Shown here piece after piece: positions 51,628-60,575 of a stretch of DNA of 64,000 nt; the stretch's first letter is position 1; each line of letters starts with the position of its first letter. Under the pieces are notes generated by a model that saw only the letters and a program-made list of their open reading frames with translations, did not search any database and had not been told where the DNA came from. Source of the DNA: Metaruminococcus_A sp003150405 (GTDB lineage: Bacteria; Bacillota; Clostridia; Oscillospirales; Ruminococcaceae); the NCBI GenBank assembly GCA_902489745.1, contig CABUBB010000001.1, positions 62,001 through 126,000 on the forward strand. Reading direction: 5' to 3'. The position numbers and the translations under genes were made by a program.

Positions 51628-52755
51628 ATGAGAGTATTAGTTACAGGCGGCGGAACCGGAGGGCACATTAATCCAGCGCTTGCCATTGCATCCTGCATCC
51701 AGCGGCATGAGCCGGATGTGCAGATTTTATATGCCGGTACACCGGACGGTATGGAAGCGCGCCTTGTGAGGAATGCGGGGTTCGATTTTGCCCCCATCCA
51801 GGTGAAAGGATTTTGGCGCGGATTCAGCCTTGAAGACATCCGGCACAATTTGAAGACCGTGCGATACATGTTGTCCTCTCCAAAAACGGCACGTAAAATC
51901 ATCATGGATTTCAAACCGGATATCGTCATTGGCACGGGCGGCTATGTCAGCGGCCCGATTGTCTTTACCGCTCAAAAAATGGGGATTAAAACCCTTATCC
52001 ATGAGCAAAATGCGTTTCCCGGTGTGACGACCAAAGCTCTTGCTAAAAAGGCGGATGTGGTTTGTCTTGCCGTACAGGAAGCAAAAAAGTTTTTGAATAT
52101 CACCGGTAAAACCTTTGTTACCGGGAATCCGGTACGGGAGAGCATTATTTATAAATCCAAGGCAGAGGCGCGCAAAGCGCTCGGCTTGGATGACAAGGTT
52201 TGCATCTTTTCGTTTGGCGGCAGCTTGGGTGCAACTATGATTAACCGTGTCGCTGCTGACTTGATGGAGTGGCACCAGAATACCGACGCGGTCAACCATA
52301 TCCATGGGTACGGACAGCTTGGAGTTGAAATTTTTCCAAAACTGCTCAAAGACCGCGGGGTTTCTCTGGAGGGCAAGCCCCGTATTATGGCGCGCCAATA
52401 TATTGACGACATGGATAATTGCCTTGCAGCTGCCGACTTGGTGATCTGCCGCTCTGGCGCTATCACATTAAGTGAACTTGAAGCAGCCGGAAAAGCCTCT
52501 GTTTTAATCCCCAGCCCGACGGTCAGTGAGAATCATCAATACCACAATGCAATGGTGCTCCAGAACCACCATGCCGCCATTGTCATTGAGGAAAAAAACT
52601 ATAAAAAAGAAGAGTTTATTGCAGTGGTGAAGGATTTGTGCATGAATCCAGAAAAATTGTCGGAACTCTCGCGCAACGCTTCTGCGCTTGCAGTATTTGA
52701 TACGGCCGACCAAATTTACCGTGCGATCCGTGGCCTAGTGGATAATACGCTGTAA
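51628..52755 (+). CDS. murG: UDP-GlcNAc--lipid I GlcNAc transferase
   Basis: 375 residues. Makes lipid II on the inner membrane face. Signatures: VTGGGTGGHINPALAIA, IGTGGYVSGP, HEQNAFPGVTTKALAK, FGGSLGA and CRSGAITLSELEAAGKASVL. Two Rossmann domains of the GT28 type. Confidence 0.96.
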   Translation: MRVLVTGGGTGGHINPALAIASCIQRHEPDVQILYAGTPDGMEARLVRNAGFDFAPIQVKGFWRGFSLEDIRHNLKTVRYMLSSPKTARKIIMDFKPDIVIGTGGYVSGPIVFTAQKMGIKTLIHEQNAFPGVTTKALAKKADVVCLAVQEAKKFLNITGKTFVTGNPVRESIIYKSKAEARKALGLDDKVCIFSFGGSLGATMINRVAADLMEWHQNTDAVNHIHGYGQLGVEIFPKLLKDRGVSLEGKPRIMARQYIDDMDNCLAAADLVICRSGAITLSELEAAGKASVLIPSPTVSENHQYHNAMVLQNHHAAIVIEEKNYKKEEFIAVVKDLCMNPEKLSELSRNASALAVFDTADQIYRAIRGLVDNTL

Positions 52756-53102
52756 GGCGCTCCAGTGTATTCGTTGAATTCTTTTTGTCGGCAGGCTAAG
52801 AGTAGGTGCAAGCCGCCTTGTCTGTTTTTGAATAAGGTTTTTCGAAACGATAGGAATCCGGCGCTGAACACGTGGGTTCGGGAATATGGCGTGCAGCACC
52901 TGTCGGCAAACAACCGGTAGTTGAGCAGATGTACAAGGGTGTTTTCTTTTTATGTTACGGCCTTTTAAAACGTGGGGAATTCGTTTTCCGTGAATAAAAA
53001 AGCCTTGGCAATCACCAATTATCCCTTCTTGGCATAGTATAACTCGTAAGGCCTCCCGTAAGGGACTTACAGAGTCTGTGCATCACAAAGGGAGGGTGTT
53101 TC
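52756..53102 (+). other. Gap between murG and murA, possible structured RNA
   Basis: 347 bases without a gene, far longer than other gaps in this cluster. A possible long stem pairs AGGTGC....CGCC (from ~52805) with GGCG....GCACCT (to ~52900); inside lies GAAC/GTTC. TGTCGGCA occurs at 52786 and again at 52901. A TATAAC hexamer (53038) precedes murA without a good -35. No known RNA family recognised. Confidence 0.35.
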
Positions 53103-54362
53103 ATGGAAAAACTTTTGATTACAGGCGGCGTCCCCTTGGTGGGGGAACTGCCGGTACATGGGGCGAAAAACAGTTCGCTGCCCCTGCTTGCGGCAACGTT
53201 GCTGGTGGGCGGCAAGACGGTATTACATAATTGCCCCAACCTGACCGATGTTGATGCCGCATGTAAAATTTTGACCTATCTTGGCTGCTGCATTGTGCGG
53301 AGCGGTTCGACTGTGGAGGTGGATGCCACTCACATCAATCGGTTTGATGTCCCGGATGATCTGATGCGTGAAATGCGGTCCTCTATTGTTTTTCTTGGGG
53401 CGATTGCCGCGCGGATGCACAGCGCGCAGATTTCGTTCCCCGGCGGCTGCGAACTCGGCCCGCGCCCCATTGATCTGCATTTAATGGGCTTGCGACAGCT
53501 TGGGCTGTGCATTAAAGAGGAGTACGGCTTACTGGACTGCAAGCTGGACAGCAAGCGTTTTGTCGGCAGCCGTATCTCGTTTTCGTTCCCCAGTGTGGGC
53601 GCGACTGAAAATATTATGATTGCGGCAGCTACTGCAATCGGGCAAACCGTTATTTCCAACGCGGCACAGGAGCCGGAAATTGTTTCGCTCGCCGAGTTTT
53701 TAAATCTTTGCGGAGCAAAAATTTACGGTGCGGGAGAAAGCACCATTGTCATTGAAGGCGTGCCAAAACTGCATGGAACAGAATATCGAGTAATTCCGGA
53801 TCGTATTGTTGCGGTGACCTATCTCTGCGCCGCGGCTGCGACTGGGGGTGAGATCCTACTCACCGATATCCTTCCAGATCAACTGGACAGCGTATTGCCT
53901 GTCTTTGATCAAATGGGCTGCAAACTGAAAGCATCGGAGCGGTCAGTTTATTTAAAAGCGCCGCTTCGGCTCAAAGCGGTCAAGACCATCCGTACCATGC
54001 CATATCCCGGTTTTCCAACCGATGCACAGGCGCCGGTCATGACAGTAACCGCGCTCGCCTCCGGCACGACGATGTTTGTCGAAAACGTGTTTGAAAACCG
54101 TTACAAACATGTTGGTGAACTTGTACGGATGGGGGCGCATATCAAGGTAGAAGGGAAGGTCGCTGTCGTGGAGGGTGTACGGGCTCTGTATGGCACCAGT
54201 GTAGAAGCGACTGATCTGCGGGGCGGTGCAGCGTTAGTTGTCGCAGGCTTGGCAGCGTCCGGTGTGACAACGGTCACCAATCTGTTTCATATTGACCGCG
54301 GTTATGAGAATTTGGAGGCGAACCTTGTAGTGCTTGGTGCAAGGATTCACCGTGAGCATTAG
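53103..54362 (+). CDS. murA: UDP-GlcNAc 1-carboxyvinyltransferase
   Basis: 419 residues. First committed step of peptidoglycan synthesis. HGAKNSSLPLLAATLL start, catalytic cysteine kept in FPGGCELGPRPIDLHL (Cys116), so the fosfomycin-reactive residue is present. C-terminal ATDLRGGAALVVAGLAASG is typical. Ribosome site GGGAGGG. Here murA stands where murB/murC commonly stand in other dcw clusters. Confidence 0.95.
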   Translation: MEKLLITGGVPLVGELPVHGAKNSSLPLLAATLLVGGKTVLHNCPNLTDVDAACKILTYLGCCIVRSGSTVEVDATHINRFDVPDDLMREMRSSIVFLGAIAARMHSAQISFPGGCELGPRPIDLHLMGLRQLGLCIKEEYGLLDCKLDSKRFVGSRISFSFPSVGATENIMIAAATAIGQTVISNAAQEPEIVSLAEFLNLCGAKIYGAGESTIVIEGVPKLHGTEYRVIPDRIVAVTYLCAAAATGGEILLTDILPDQLDSVLPVFDQMGCKLKASERSVYLKAPLRLKAVKTIRTMPYPGFPTDAQAPVMTVTALASGTTMFVENVFENRYKHVGELVRMGAHIKVEGKVAVVEGVRALYGTSVEATDLRGGAALVVAGLAASGVTTVTNLFHIDRGYENLEANLVVLGARIHREH

Positions 54363-54384
54363 ACCAAAAAGGGATGTATTGTGT

Positions 54385-55545
54385 ATGAATGAAGTAAAAA
54401 AAGCACGCCAGCAGTTGGATGCCCGCAACGGCCTCCAGCCGTCCGGCCGAAAAAAGGCGCCCAAGAAAAAGCGTCAACCCCCGAAACAGAATACGTCCGC
54501 TAAACAGCCGGCACGCCAACAGGCGGTCACAAGCCGTCCCGTCCGGCAGCCGGCTTCTCCGGTGCGGGAACCGCAGCGCCGTCCGCAGCGCCCTCCAGCC
54601 CGGCAGCAGCCGCATAGGTCCATTGATGCCGAAGAGCGCGTGCATGCGCAGAAAGCAGTTGCAGCGAAACGCAAACGGCGCCGTAAAAAGAATTATGCTT
54701 TGTATTATATTATTTTGTTTATCTTTATTGTCGTCGCCGGTATTGTTCTTTCATTAACGGTGTTTTTTAACATCGACGCTATTCAAGTTGAAGGGAATTC
54801 CCGCTATTCAGCGGAAGAAGTTATTGAAAAATCTGGTCTCCGTACCGGGGATAACCTTTTCCGTATCAGCACGGGACAAGCGGCCGAACAGTTGGTCTCA
54901 TCACTGGTTTATGTGGACCAGGTTGAAATTAACCGCCAATTCCCAAGTGCGATTAAAATTACGATTACCGAGGCGCAGCCGGTCATGAGTTTTTCCAGTG
55001 ACGGCAAGGGGTACAGTATCGTCAGTGCGGCAGGCCGCATTCTCGATTCCAATTTAAGCGCTCCAGCAGAGAACACCTTCATTGTCAATGGGGTTGACCT
55101 TGAGGGATATACGACAGGGGATTTTATAAAGTCCGATACTGGGCAGGGTATGAACCTGCTCACCACCATCAACGAGGTTTGTGCCGAACTGGAACTGACA
55201 GGCGTTACCCGTGTGGATATCAACAGTGTGGTGGATATCCGAATTTATCTGGGGGAACGGCTGCGGATTGATGTAGGCAGCATTACCGAATTGCAGTATA
55301 AATTGACCTTCGCCAAGGAACTGGTGGATACACGGCTCAGTGAGACTGATATAGGCGTTATTGACGTCAAGCAGGTAGGTAAGGCATATTTCAGGCCGTC
55401 TGAAACGCTGGAGAGCAGTTCAGAACCTCAAAGCGATCCCTCGCCCTCTGAACCGGACACCCAAACTCCATCCGGTGACGGAACAGCTTCAGAATCAGGT
55501 TCCTCCAGCAGCGACCTGTCTGAATCGGCTCGGGAGCCCGCATAA
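54385..55545 (+). CDS. ftsQ: FtsQ/DivIB cell division protein
   Basis: 386 residues. A long basic Pro/Gln/Arg-rich cytoplasmic tail (~1-105) precedes one membrane helix (~108-130, YYIILFIFIVVAGIVLSLTV). A POTRA domain follows, starting FFNIDAIQVEGNSRYSAEEV, then a beta domain and a Ser/Pro/Glu-rich end. ATG 54385 with AAGGGAT is used; the longer frame overlaps murA. Stabilises the FtsL-DivIC complex at the septum. The tail lengths are unusual but low-complexity. Confidence 0.85.
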   Translation: MNEVKKARQQLDARNGLQPSGRKKAPKKKRQPPKQNTSAKQPARQQAVTSRPVRQPASPVREPQRRPQRPPARQQPHRSIDAEERVHAQKAVAAKRKRRRKKNYALYYIILFIFIVVAGIVLSLTVFFNIDAIQVEGNSRYSAEEVIEKSGLRTGDNLFRISTGQAAEQLVSSLVYVDQVEINRQFPSAIKITITEAQPVMSFSSDGKGYSIVSAAGRILDSNLSAPAENTFIVNGVDLEGYTTGDFIKSDTGQGMNLLTTINEVCAELELTGVTRVDINSVVDIRIYLGERLRIDVGSITELQYKLTFAKELVDTRLSETDIGVIDVKQVGKAYFRPSETLESSSEPQSDPSPSEPDTQTPSGDGTASESGSSSSDLSESAREPA

Positions 55546-55630
55546 AGCGGCGCATTCTGACGGGTTTTGGAAATGATTTCCTCTAATGCACAAAACGTGT
55601 GACCAAATGGTTAAAATATGAATGAAACAC

Positions 55631-55660
55631 TTGAAAACACCGCTCGTTTTATGCTATGAT
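55631..55660 (+). promoter_or_regulatory. Promoter of ftsZ
   Basis: TTGAAA (55631-55636), 18 bases, TATGAT (55655-55660) with TG extension one base upstream; a ~105-base leader follows. Confidence 0.7.
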
Positions 55661-55770
55661 ATTAGGCATAAAGCGTGTGTTAACTTGTGTTGGGGTAGAT
55701 AGGCTGTTTCGTCAGGAAACAGGTTGACTGACCAATGAACGGATAAATCGTAATTGGGAGGAACGTTAAA

Positions 55771-56847
55771 GTGAATTTTGTTTTGGATAATGACATGGAG
55801 AAAGCGGTTAATATAAAAGTAATCGGTGTGGGCGGCGGCGGCGGCAACGCTGTCAACCGTATGATTGACGCAGGTATGGAAAGCGTTGAGTTTATCACCA
55901 TTAATACGGACAAGCAGGTTCTGTTTCATTCCAAAGCCGCCAACAAGATTCAGATTGGCGAAAAATTGACCAAGGGCCGCGGCGCGGGCGGTGACCCAGA
56001 ACGTGGACAGCGTGCCGCCGAAGAGAGCCGGGAAGAGATTGAAGCGGCTTTAAAGGGTACTCAAATGGTCTTTATCACTGCGGGCATGGGGGGCGGCACT
56101 GGTACCGGTGCAGCACCGGTTATCGCGGAAATTGCCCGTGAACTTGGTATCCTTACGGTAGGTATTGTCACAAAGCCGTTTGCCTTTGAGGGGCCTCGCC
56201 GTATGGCACAGGCGGAATCCGGCGTTGCGGCGCTCAGCCGTCAGGTTGATTCCCTTGTCGTTATTCCAAATGAACGCCTAAAGCTGATTCCGGATACGAA
56301 AATTACTCTTGCAAATGCTTTTCTTGCGGCAGATGATGTTCTTCGCCAGGGTGTGCAGAGTATTTCAGACCTTATCAACATTCCTGGTTTGGTCAATCTT
56401 GACTTTGCGGATGTCACTACTATTATGAAGGATGCGGGTTATGCGCACATGGGTGTTGGCCGTGCGCAGGGTAAAGACAAGGCGGAGGCTGCCGCTACTA
56501 TGGCAATTTCCAGCCCGCTTCTTGAAACCTCCATCAATGGTGCGCGCGGTGTTATCATCAACATCACGGCTTCCAGCGATATTGGCCTCGATGAGGTTGA
56601 CCTTGCTTCTTCCATGATCGCTAAAGCGGCACATCCGGAAGCAAACATCATCTGGGGTGCTGCATTTGACGATAGTTACGAGGATGAAATGAAAATTACC
56701 GTTATTGCTACGGGCTTTGACGACGGGCAGCGTTCAGCTGTCGATATTAACACTGGCGTCTCGGAAACGGCGGGTGCCTCTGCCGGTCCAAATGGCGTTG
56801 ATGACGATGATTTTGGCAAGATTCTTGAAATGTTCAATAAACGGTAA
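55771..56847 (+). CDS. ftsZ: Cell division GTPase FtsZ
   Basis: 358 residues from a GTG start with GGGAGGAACG. Tubulin-like GTPase forming the Z ring. IKVIGVGGGGGNAVNRMID, GGGTGTGAAPVIAE (tubulin signature) and the T7 loop NLDFADVTTIMKDAG are intact. The C-terminal linker is short and the end peptide is DDFGKILEMFNKR. No ftsA precedes it; another anchor such as SepF would be needed. Confidence 0.97.
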   Translation: MNFVLDNDMEKAVNIKVIGVGGGGGNAVNRMIDAGMESVEFITINTDKQVLFHSKAANKIQIGEKLTKGRGAGGDPERGQRAAEESREEIEAALKGTQMVFITAGMGGGTGTGAAPVIAEIARELGILTVGIVTKPFAFEGPRRMAQAESGVAALSRQVDSLVVIPNERLKLIPDTKITLANAFLAADDVLRQGVQSISDLINIPGLVNLDFADVTTIMKDAGYAHMGVGRAQGKDKAEAAATMAISSPLLETSINGARGVIINITASSDIGLDEVDLASSMIAKAAHPEANIIWGAAFDDSYEDEMKITVIATGFDDGQRSAVDINTGVSETAGASAGPNGVDDDDFGKILEMFNKR

Positions 56848-56855
56848 TGTCAAAT

Positions 56856-56900
56856 AACAGCACAAAAACCCACCAAAATCTGGTGGGTTTTTGTGCTGTT
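56856..56900 (+). terminator. Terminator of the dcw cluster
   Basis: 20-bp perfect stem from AACAGCACAAAAACCCACCA to its complement, five-base loop; T-rich 3' arm. Confidence 0.9.
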
Positions 56901-57190
56901 TCGGGGTGTTTTCCGTGGGCATTTTGTGTTATAATAAGTTCGTATTGTACAGGTATGGCATTTGGTACATAATAATGCTTTTTACTGCCGCGTTTATTCT
57001 AGCAATTTCACCTGTGCAGAGCCCCGGCTGCTGTCGGTTGGAATCGGCGGTTCGCTGTATCTTTATTTCATTGAAAAACAGGAGGTGGCATCGTGAATCC
57101 TGACCCGTACAGTCGAATATGGGACATTATGAAAAGGGGCGGGATGCGTGCGCCTGTTCGCTTGCCTCGCCCATAAAAGGGGAGAAGCTC
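56901..57190 (+). promoter_or_regulatory. corA upstream region
   Basis: A TATAAT hexamer at 56930-56935 without a convincing -35 leaves a ~250-base leader. A GGGCG...CGCCC stem lies just before the ribosome site. The Mg-sensing M-box was looked for and not recognised. Confidence 0.35.
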
Positions 57191-58129
57191 ATGATTAATA
57201 TCTTCAAAACCGTGGACAACAAGGTTGTCCGCATCGATCAGGTTGCCGAAGGCTGCTGGATTTCGGTTGTCAGCCCAACCGAGGAGGAAATCCGCTATCT
57301 TGTCGAGGAGGTCGGCCTAGAATCTGACTTTGTCCGCGCCGCGCTGGACGATGAGGAATCTTCTCGTATTGAAAACGAGGAGAACCAGACATTGATCATT
57401 GTCGATACGCCGATGGCGCAAAAAGAAACCGAAAAAAACACCATTTTGTATACCACCATGCCAATCGGCCTGATTATGACCGAAAAGCTGGTTGTATCGG
57501 TCTGTTTGGAGGAAACGCCGGTTATCACCGAGTTTGAAAGCGGGCTGATTAAAAACGTCCAAACCCATTTGAAAACCCGTTTTTTGCTCATGATGCTTTT
57601 GCGGGTTGCAACCAAATATTTGCAGTATCTTAAGCAGATTGACAAGCTGTCCAATATGGTGGAACGCCAGCTTCACCGCTCCCTGCGGAACAAGGAGCTC
57701 ATTCAGCTTCTGGGCATGGAGAAATCCCTGGTTTATTTCTCTACCTCGCTCAAAAGCGATGAAATTACGCTGGAGAAAATCCTGCGCGGGCGGATCATTA
57801 AAATGTACGATGAGGATCAGGATCTGCTCGAAGATGTGCTTATTGAAATCAAACAGGCCATTGAAATGTCAAATATTTATTCCAGTATCCTCTCCGGAAC
57901 TATGGATGCCTTTGCTTCGGTTATTTCCAATAACCTGAATATTGTTATGAAGGTGTTGACCTCCATCACCATCTTAATGGCGATTCCGACCATGGTTGCC
58001 AGTTTCTACGGGATGAACGTGGAGGGCATTCCAATGCCGGTCTTTTGGTTCCCAATCGCGGTTTCGGTTCTGGCAACCGTAGTGGTGGCAATTATCCTCA
58101 TCAAAAAGAATATGTTTAGTTCAAAATAG
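57191..58129 (+). CDS. corA: CorA-family magnesium/divalent cation transporter
   Basis: 312 residues. Large cytoplasmic domain, long helix, then two C-terminal membrane helices with the pore signature YGMN (ASFYGMNVEGIPMP). Start ATG 57191 follows GGGGAG. Passive Mg uptake channel, pentameric. Ends with a KKN basic tail. Single-gene unit between two terminators. Confidence 0.92.
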   Translation: MINIFKTVDNKVVRIDQVAEGCWISVVSPTEEEIRYLVEEVGLESDFVRAALDDEESSRIENEENQTLIIVDTPMAQKETEKNTILYTTMPIGLIMTEKLVVSVCLEETPVITEFESGLIKNVQTHLKTRFLLMMLLRVATKYLQYLKQIDKLSNMVERQLHRSLRNKELIQLLGMEKSLVYFSTSLKSDEITLEKILRGRIIKMYDEDQDLLEDVLIEIKQAIEMSNIYSSILSGTMDAFASVISNNLNIVMKVLTSITILMAIPTMVASFYGMNVEGIPMPVFWFPIAVSVLATVVVAIILIKKNMFSSK

Positions 58130-58139
58130 TGTTTATATC

Positions 58140-58176
58140 AAAAGCGCCCCGGACAGCCGGAGCGCTTTTGCTTTTC
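58140..58176 (+). terminator. Terminator after corA
   Basis: AAAAGCGC..CCGG / CCGG..GCGCTTTT with ACAG loop, followed by GCTTTT. Confidence 0.85.
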
Positions 58177-58221
58177 GTGTTAGAACTCCTTTTCTTTTGG
58201 ATAGAAACTTCTGCAAAGCAG

Positions 58222-58250
58222 TTGATTTTTTTCCCGCTTTGGTGTTTAAT
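58222..58250 (+). promoter_or_regulatory. Promoter of the lyxose isomerase gene
   Basis: TTGATT (58222-58227), 17 bases, TTTAAT (58245-58250), ~45 bases before the ATG. Confidence 0.45.
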
Positions 58251-58296
58251 GGGTACAGTAAAAATAATTCAACAAACATTAAAGTGAGGAATTGCC

Positions 58297-58983
58297 ATGA
58301 AACGCTCAAAAATTAACAAGGTCATTGAGGATGGAATGGAATTTATCCAGCGTATGCATTTTAACCTCCCGGATTTCGCTTACTGGAAACCGGAGGATTT
58401 TAAAGGCAAAAAGGCGGAGTATGACGAGGTGTTTACCAACATGCTCGGCTGGGATGTCACCGACTTCGGCTACGGCGATTTTGACAACGTCGGCCTCTTG
58501 ATTTTCACCCTGCGCAACGGCAGTGTCGTCCACCCGGACGAGTACCCAAAGCCCTACTGCGAAAAGCTGCTCATCGTGGAGGACGGCCAAAAGCTTGCTC
58601 CGCATTACCATTATAAAAAGATGGAGGACATTATCAACCGGGCAGGCGGGAACGCCATTATCACCCTTTGGGAGAAGGATGAAAACGACCGCTTTTCGGA
58701 TAAACCGGTTACCGTTACAATGGACGGCCGTAAAATTACCGTTCCGGCAGGCGGCACAGTCAAAATGAAGCCGGGCCAGAGCATTACCCTCATGCCGGGC
58801 CAGTACCATGAAATCGCCTGTGAGCCGGGCAGCGGCAAGCTGATGCTTGGTGAGGTCTCTACGGTTAACGACGATAATCTCGATAATCATTTTCTTGAGC
58901 CTTCCGACCGTATTCCGGAAATTGAAGAGGACTGCGCGCCAACCTATTTGATCTTCAAGGATTATCCGAATTATGTCGACTAA
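58297..58983 (+). CDS. D-lyxose/D-mannose ketol-isomerase (cupin)
   Basis: 228 residues, beta-barrel sugar isomerase. Metal-site motif APHYHYKKMEDIINRAGG with the histidines and Glu of the cupin site; a further His in PGQYHEIACEPG. Known family members convert D-lyxose to D-xylulose and D-mannose to D-fructose. Single gene with its own terminator. The true substrate in this organism is not given by context. Confidence 0.88.
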   Translation: MKRSKINKVIEDGMEFIQRMHFNLPDFAYWKPEDFKGKKAEYDEVFTNMLGWDVTDFGYGDFDNVGLLIFTLRNGSVVHPDEYPKPYCEKLLIVEDGQKLAPHYHYKKMEDIINRAGGNAIITLWEKDENDRFSDKPVTVTMDGRKITVPAGGTVKMKPGQSITLMPGQYHEIACEPGSGKLMLGEVSTVNDDNLDNHFLEPSDRIPEIEEDCAPTYLIFKDYPNYVD

Positions 58984-59072
58984 TATATTTTTAATCAGCC
59001 AATCGTTCTGTGTAAACATTCGAACCATACGTCTTGGGAGTCGGTACCCATTTTTCTTAAAATAATCTATGG

Positions 59073-59108
59073 AAAAATCCCCGCTGATGTCAATCAGCGG
59101 GGATTTTT
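59073..59108. terminator. Bidirectional terminator
   Basis: AAAAATCCCCGCTGAT / ATCAGCGGGGATTTTT, 16-bp perfect stem with GTCA loop. Serves the isomerase gene and possibly the convergent regulator. Bases 59109-59271 beyond it show nothing recognised. Confidence 0.92.
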
Positions 59109-59271
59109 ACGAATATAGGAATTGGTTGGTTTCATCTGCCAGTACAGCTGCATTGGGCAGTGCGGCCTAATTGTGTTCCGCATAGCCGTATGGGGCTTCT
59201 GCCGTTGGGGCGCAGTGCCGGCTGGTGGTCGGCCAAAGATTCGCCGGAAAGGCCGTGCGGGAAATACGGCC

Positions 59272-60145
59272 TTATTGATTCGGTTTGACCCGCATCCAGA
59301 TCTCCTCATAGCAGTTCCCGTCTGCATCGCGGAAATACAGTTCCATATCATAGCCGCCCAACAGTACATAATCCGCAGTGGGAAGCCAGTCGGCATAAAA
59401 CCGTTTAATCAGTGCCTGTAATTGAGCGGGCGTCTCTTCAATACGGTGCGGTTCGTTCCAAAACACGGCCCACGTATTTGCCGGGACGTCAATCACGGTG
59501 AAGTCCTTGGTCTCGCTGAGCGGCGTCAGCGGCATGCCAATCAGGTAAGAGAAAGCGCTTCCTTCCATTTCCCGGTAACCGCAGATACTGGACGGAACAC
59601 AGGGAAACCCGCTGGAGCGTACCAGTGCGTCGTACCTTCCATCCTGTCGGATTTGGTTCCAGAACGCTGGGATTGCGGTAAAATTTTTACCCTCTGCGGT
59701 GTCAAAAATCTCCTCAATACCATACATTTGAAAAGCCGGTCGATTTACAATTTTGTAGCTCATTTCAATGGCTCCTTTCACAGTAAGCTGGAAGGAGATA
59801 CGCGGATAGGCTTTAAGCGGCGCCCCTTGTCTGCGCGCTGACGTTGGGGGGGATTCCATGAATTTGATGAAACACGCGGGTAAACGCCTCTGGGGAATCA
59901 TACCCGTACTTGAGTGCAAGATCGATTACCTTAATGCCGCTGCTTTGAAGCTCAAACGCCGCCAGGGTCATTTTACGGCGCCGGATGTATTCTGAAAGCG
60001 GCATTTCTGCCAGAAACGAAAAGATCCGCTGGAAGTGGTAGGGCGAACAACAGGCGGCTTTTGCAATACCTGCATAATCGCTTTTCCCCTCTAGGTGGGC
60101 TTCAATGTAGTCTACTGCGTAGTTCATCTGCTTGATCCATTCCAT
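59272..60145 (-). pseudogene. AraC-type regulator with GyrI-like effector domain, split by a frameshift at a C7 tract
   Basis: The upstream frame (60145-59813) gives an AraC helix-turn-helix, MEWIKQMNYAVDYIEAHLEG, through GYDSPEAFTRVFHQIHGIPP, then stops after 16 more residues. The other frame continues the family sequence at the same point (TSARRQGAPLKAYPRISFQL) into a GyrI-like domain to 59272. Both frames meet at seven C on the minus strand (plus-strand G 59846-59852); six C would give one protein of about 290 residues. The GyrI part also has its own ATG at 59763 with GAAAGGAG, so two separate proteins are possible. Ligand unknown. Confidence 0.75.
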
Positions 60146-60575
60146 CTGCTGCTTCCTCCCTGCGTTTTCAGTATAGCAGCAACGGCAGGGACTTACCTTG
60201 CAGTTTCTGCAGGTTTCTGCAAGACAGGGCGTTTGCCGGCTGCCGGAGCTGTGGAAATAAAAGGAAAATTACCGCAGCCGCGGTCACAGTTGAACTAGGA
60301 TGACAATTTTATATTTGATGCAAACATGGAATCTAGTGAATCTAAGCAGTGTTAGGAAAAATAGTTCCCTATAAACCACCAATTCACCCTACGGAAAATC
60401 CGGTTCTGCGCACTCAGCGTATAAATAGGAGCGTACCCCACACAGAACGCCTTACTCTCGGACTCCGAGCCGCCATAAAACGCCTGATAAAAAGTCTTGT
60501 ACACAGCGTTCGTTCCGCAATGTTTGTGTCGCTCTTTCGCACAATCAAGGAATTCACCTGATGTTTTGCTGATAT
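60146..60575. other. 430-base gap between the AraC-type gene and birA
   Basis: Contains a TATACT-like -10 for the AraC-type gene on the minus strand. On the minus strand an open stretch (~60560-60350) reads GEFLDCAKERHKHCGTNAVY and AFYGGSESESKAF without a start or ribosome site. Contains CTCGGA/TCCGAG palindrome. Could be an intergenic repeat family member or a gene remnant; not identified. Confidence 0.3.

Noticed and set aside
52756..53102. SRP RNA, 6S RNA or tmRNA in the murG-murA gap
   Set aside because: The conserved SRP GGAAG tetraloop region, 6S bubble sequence and tRNA-like ends were looked for and not seen.
56901..57190. M-box magnesium riboswitch before corA
   Set aside because: The conserved M-box core was not found; only a weak hairpin near the ribosome site is present.
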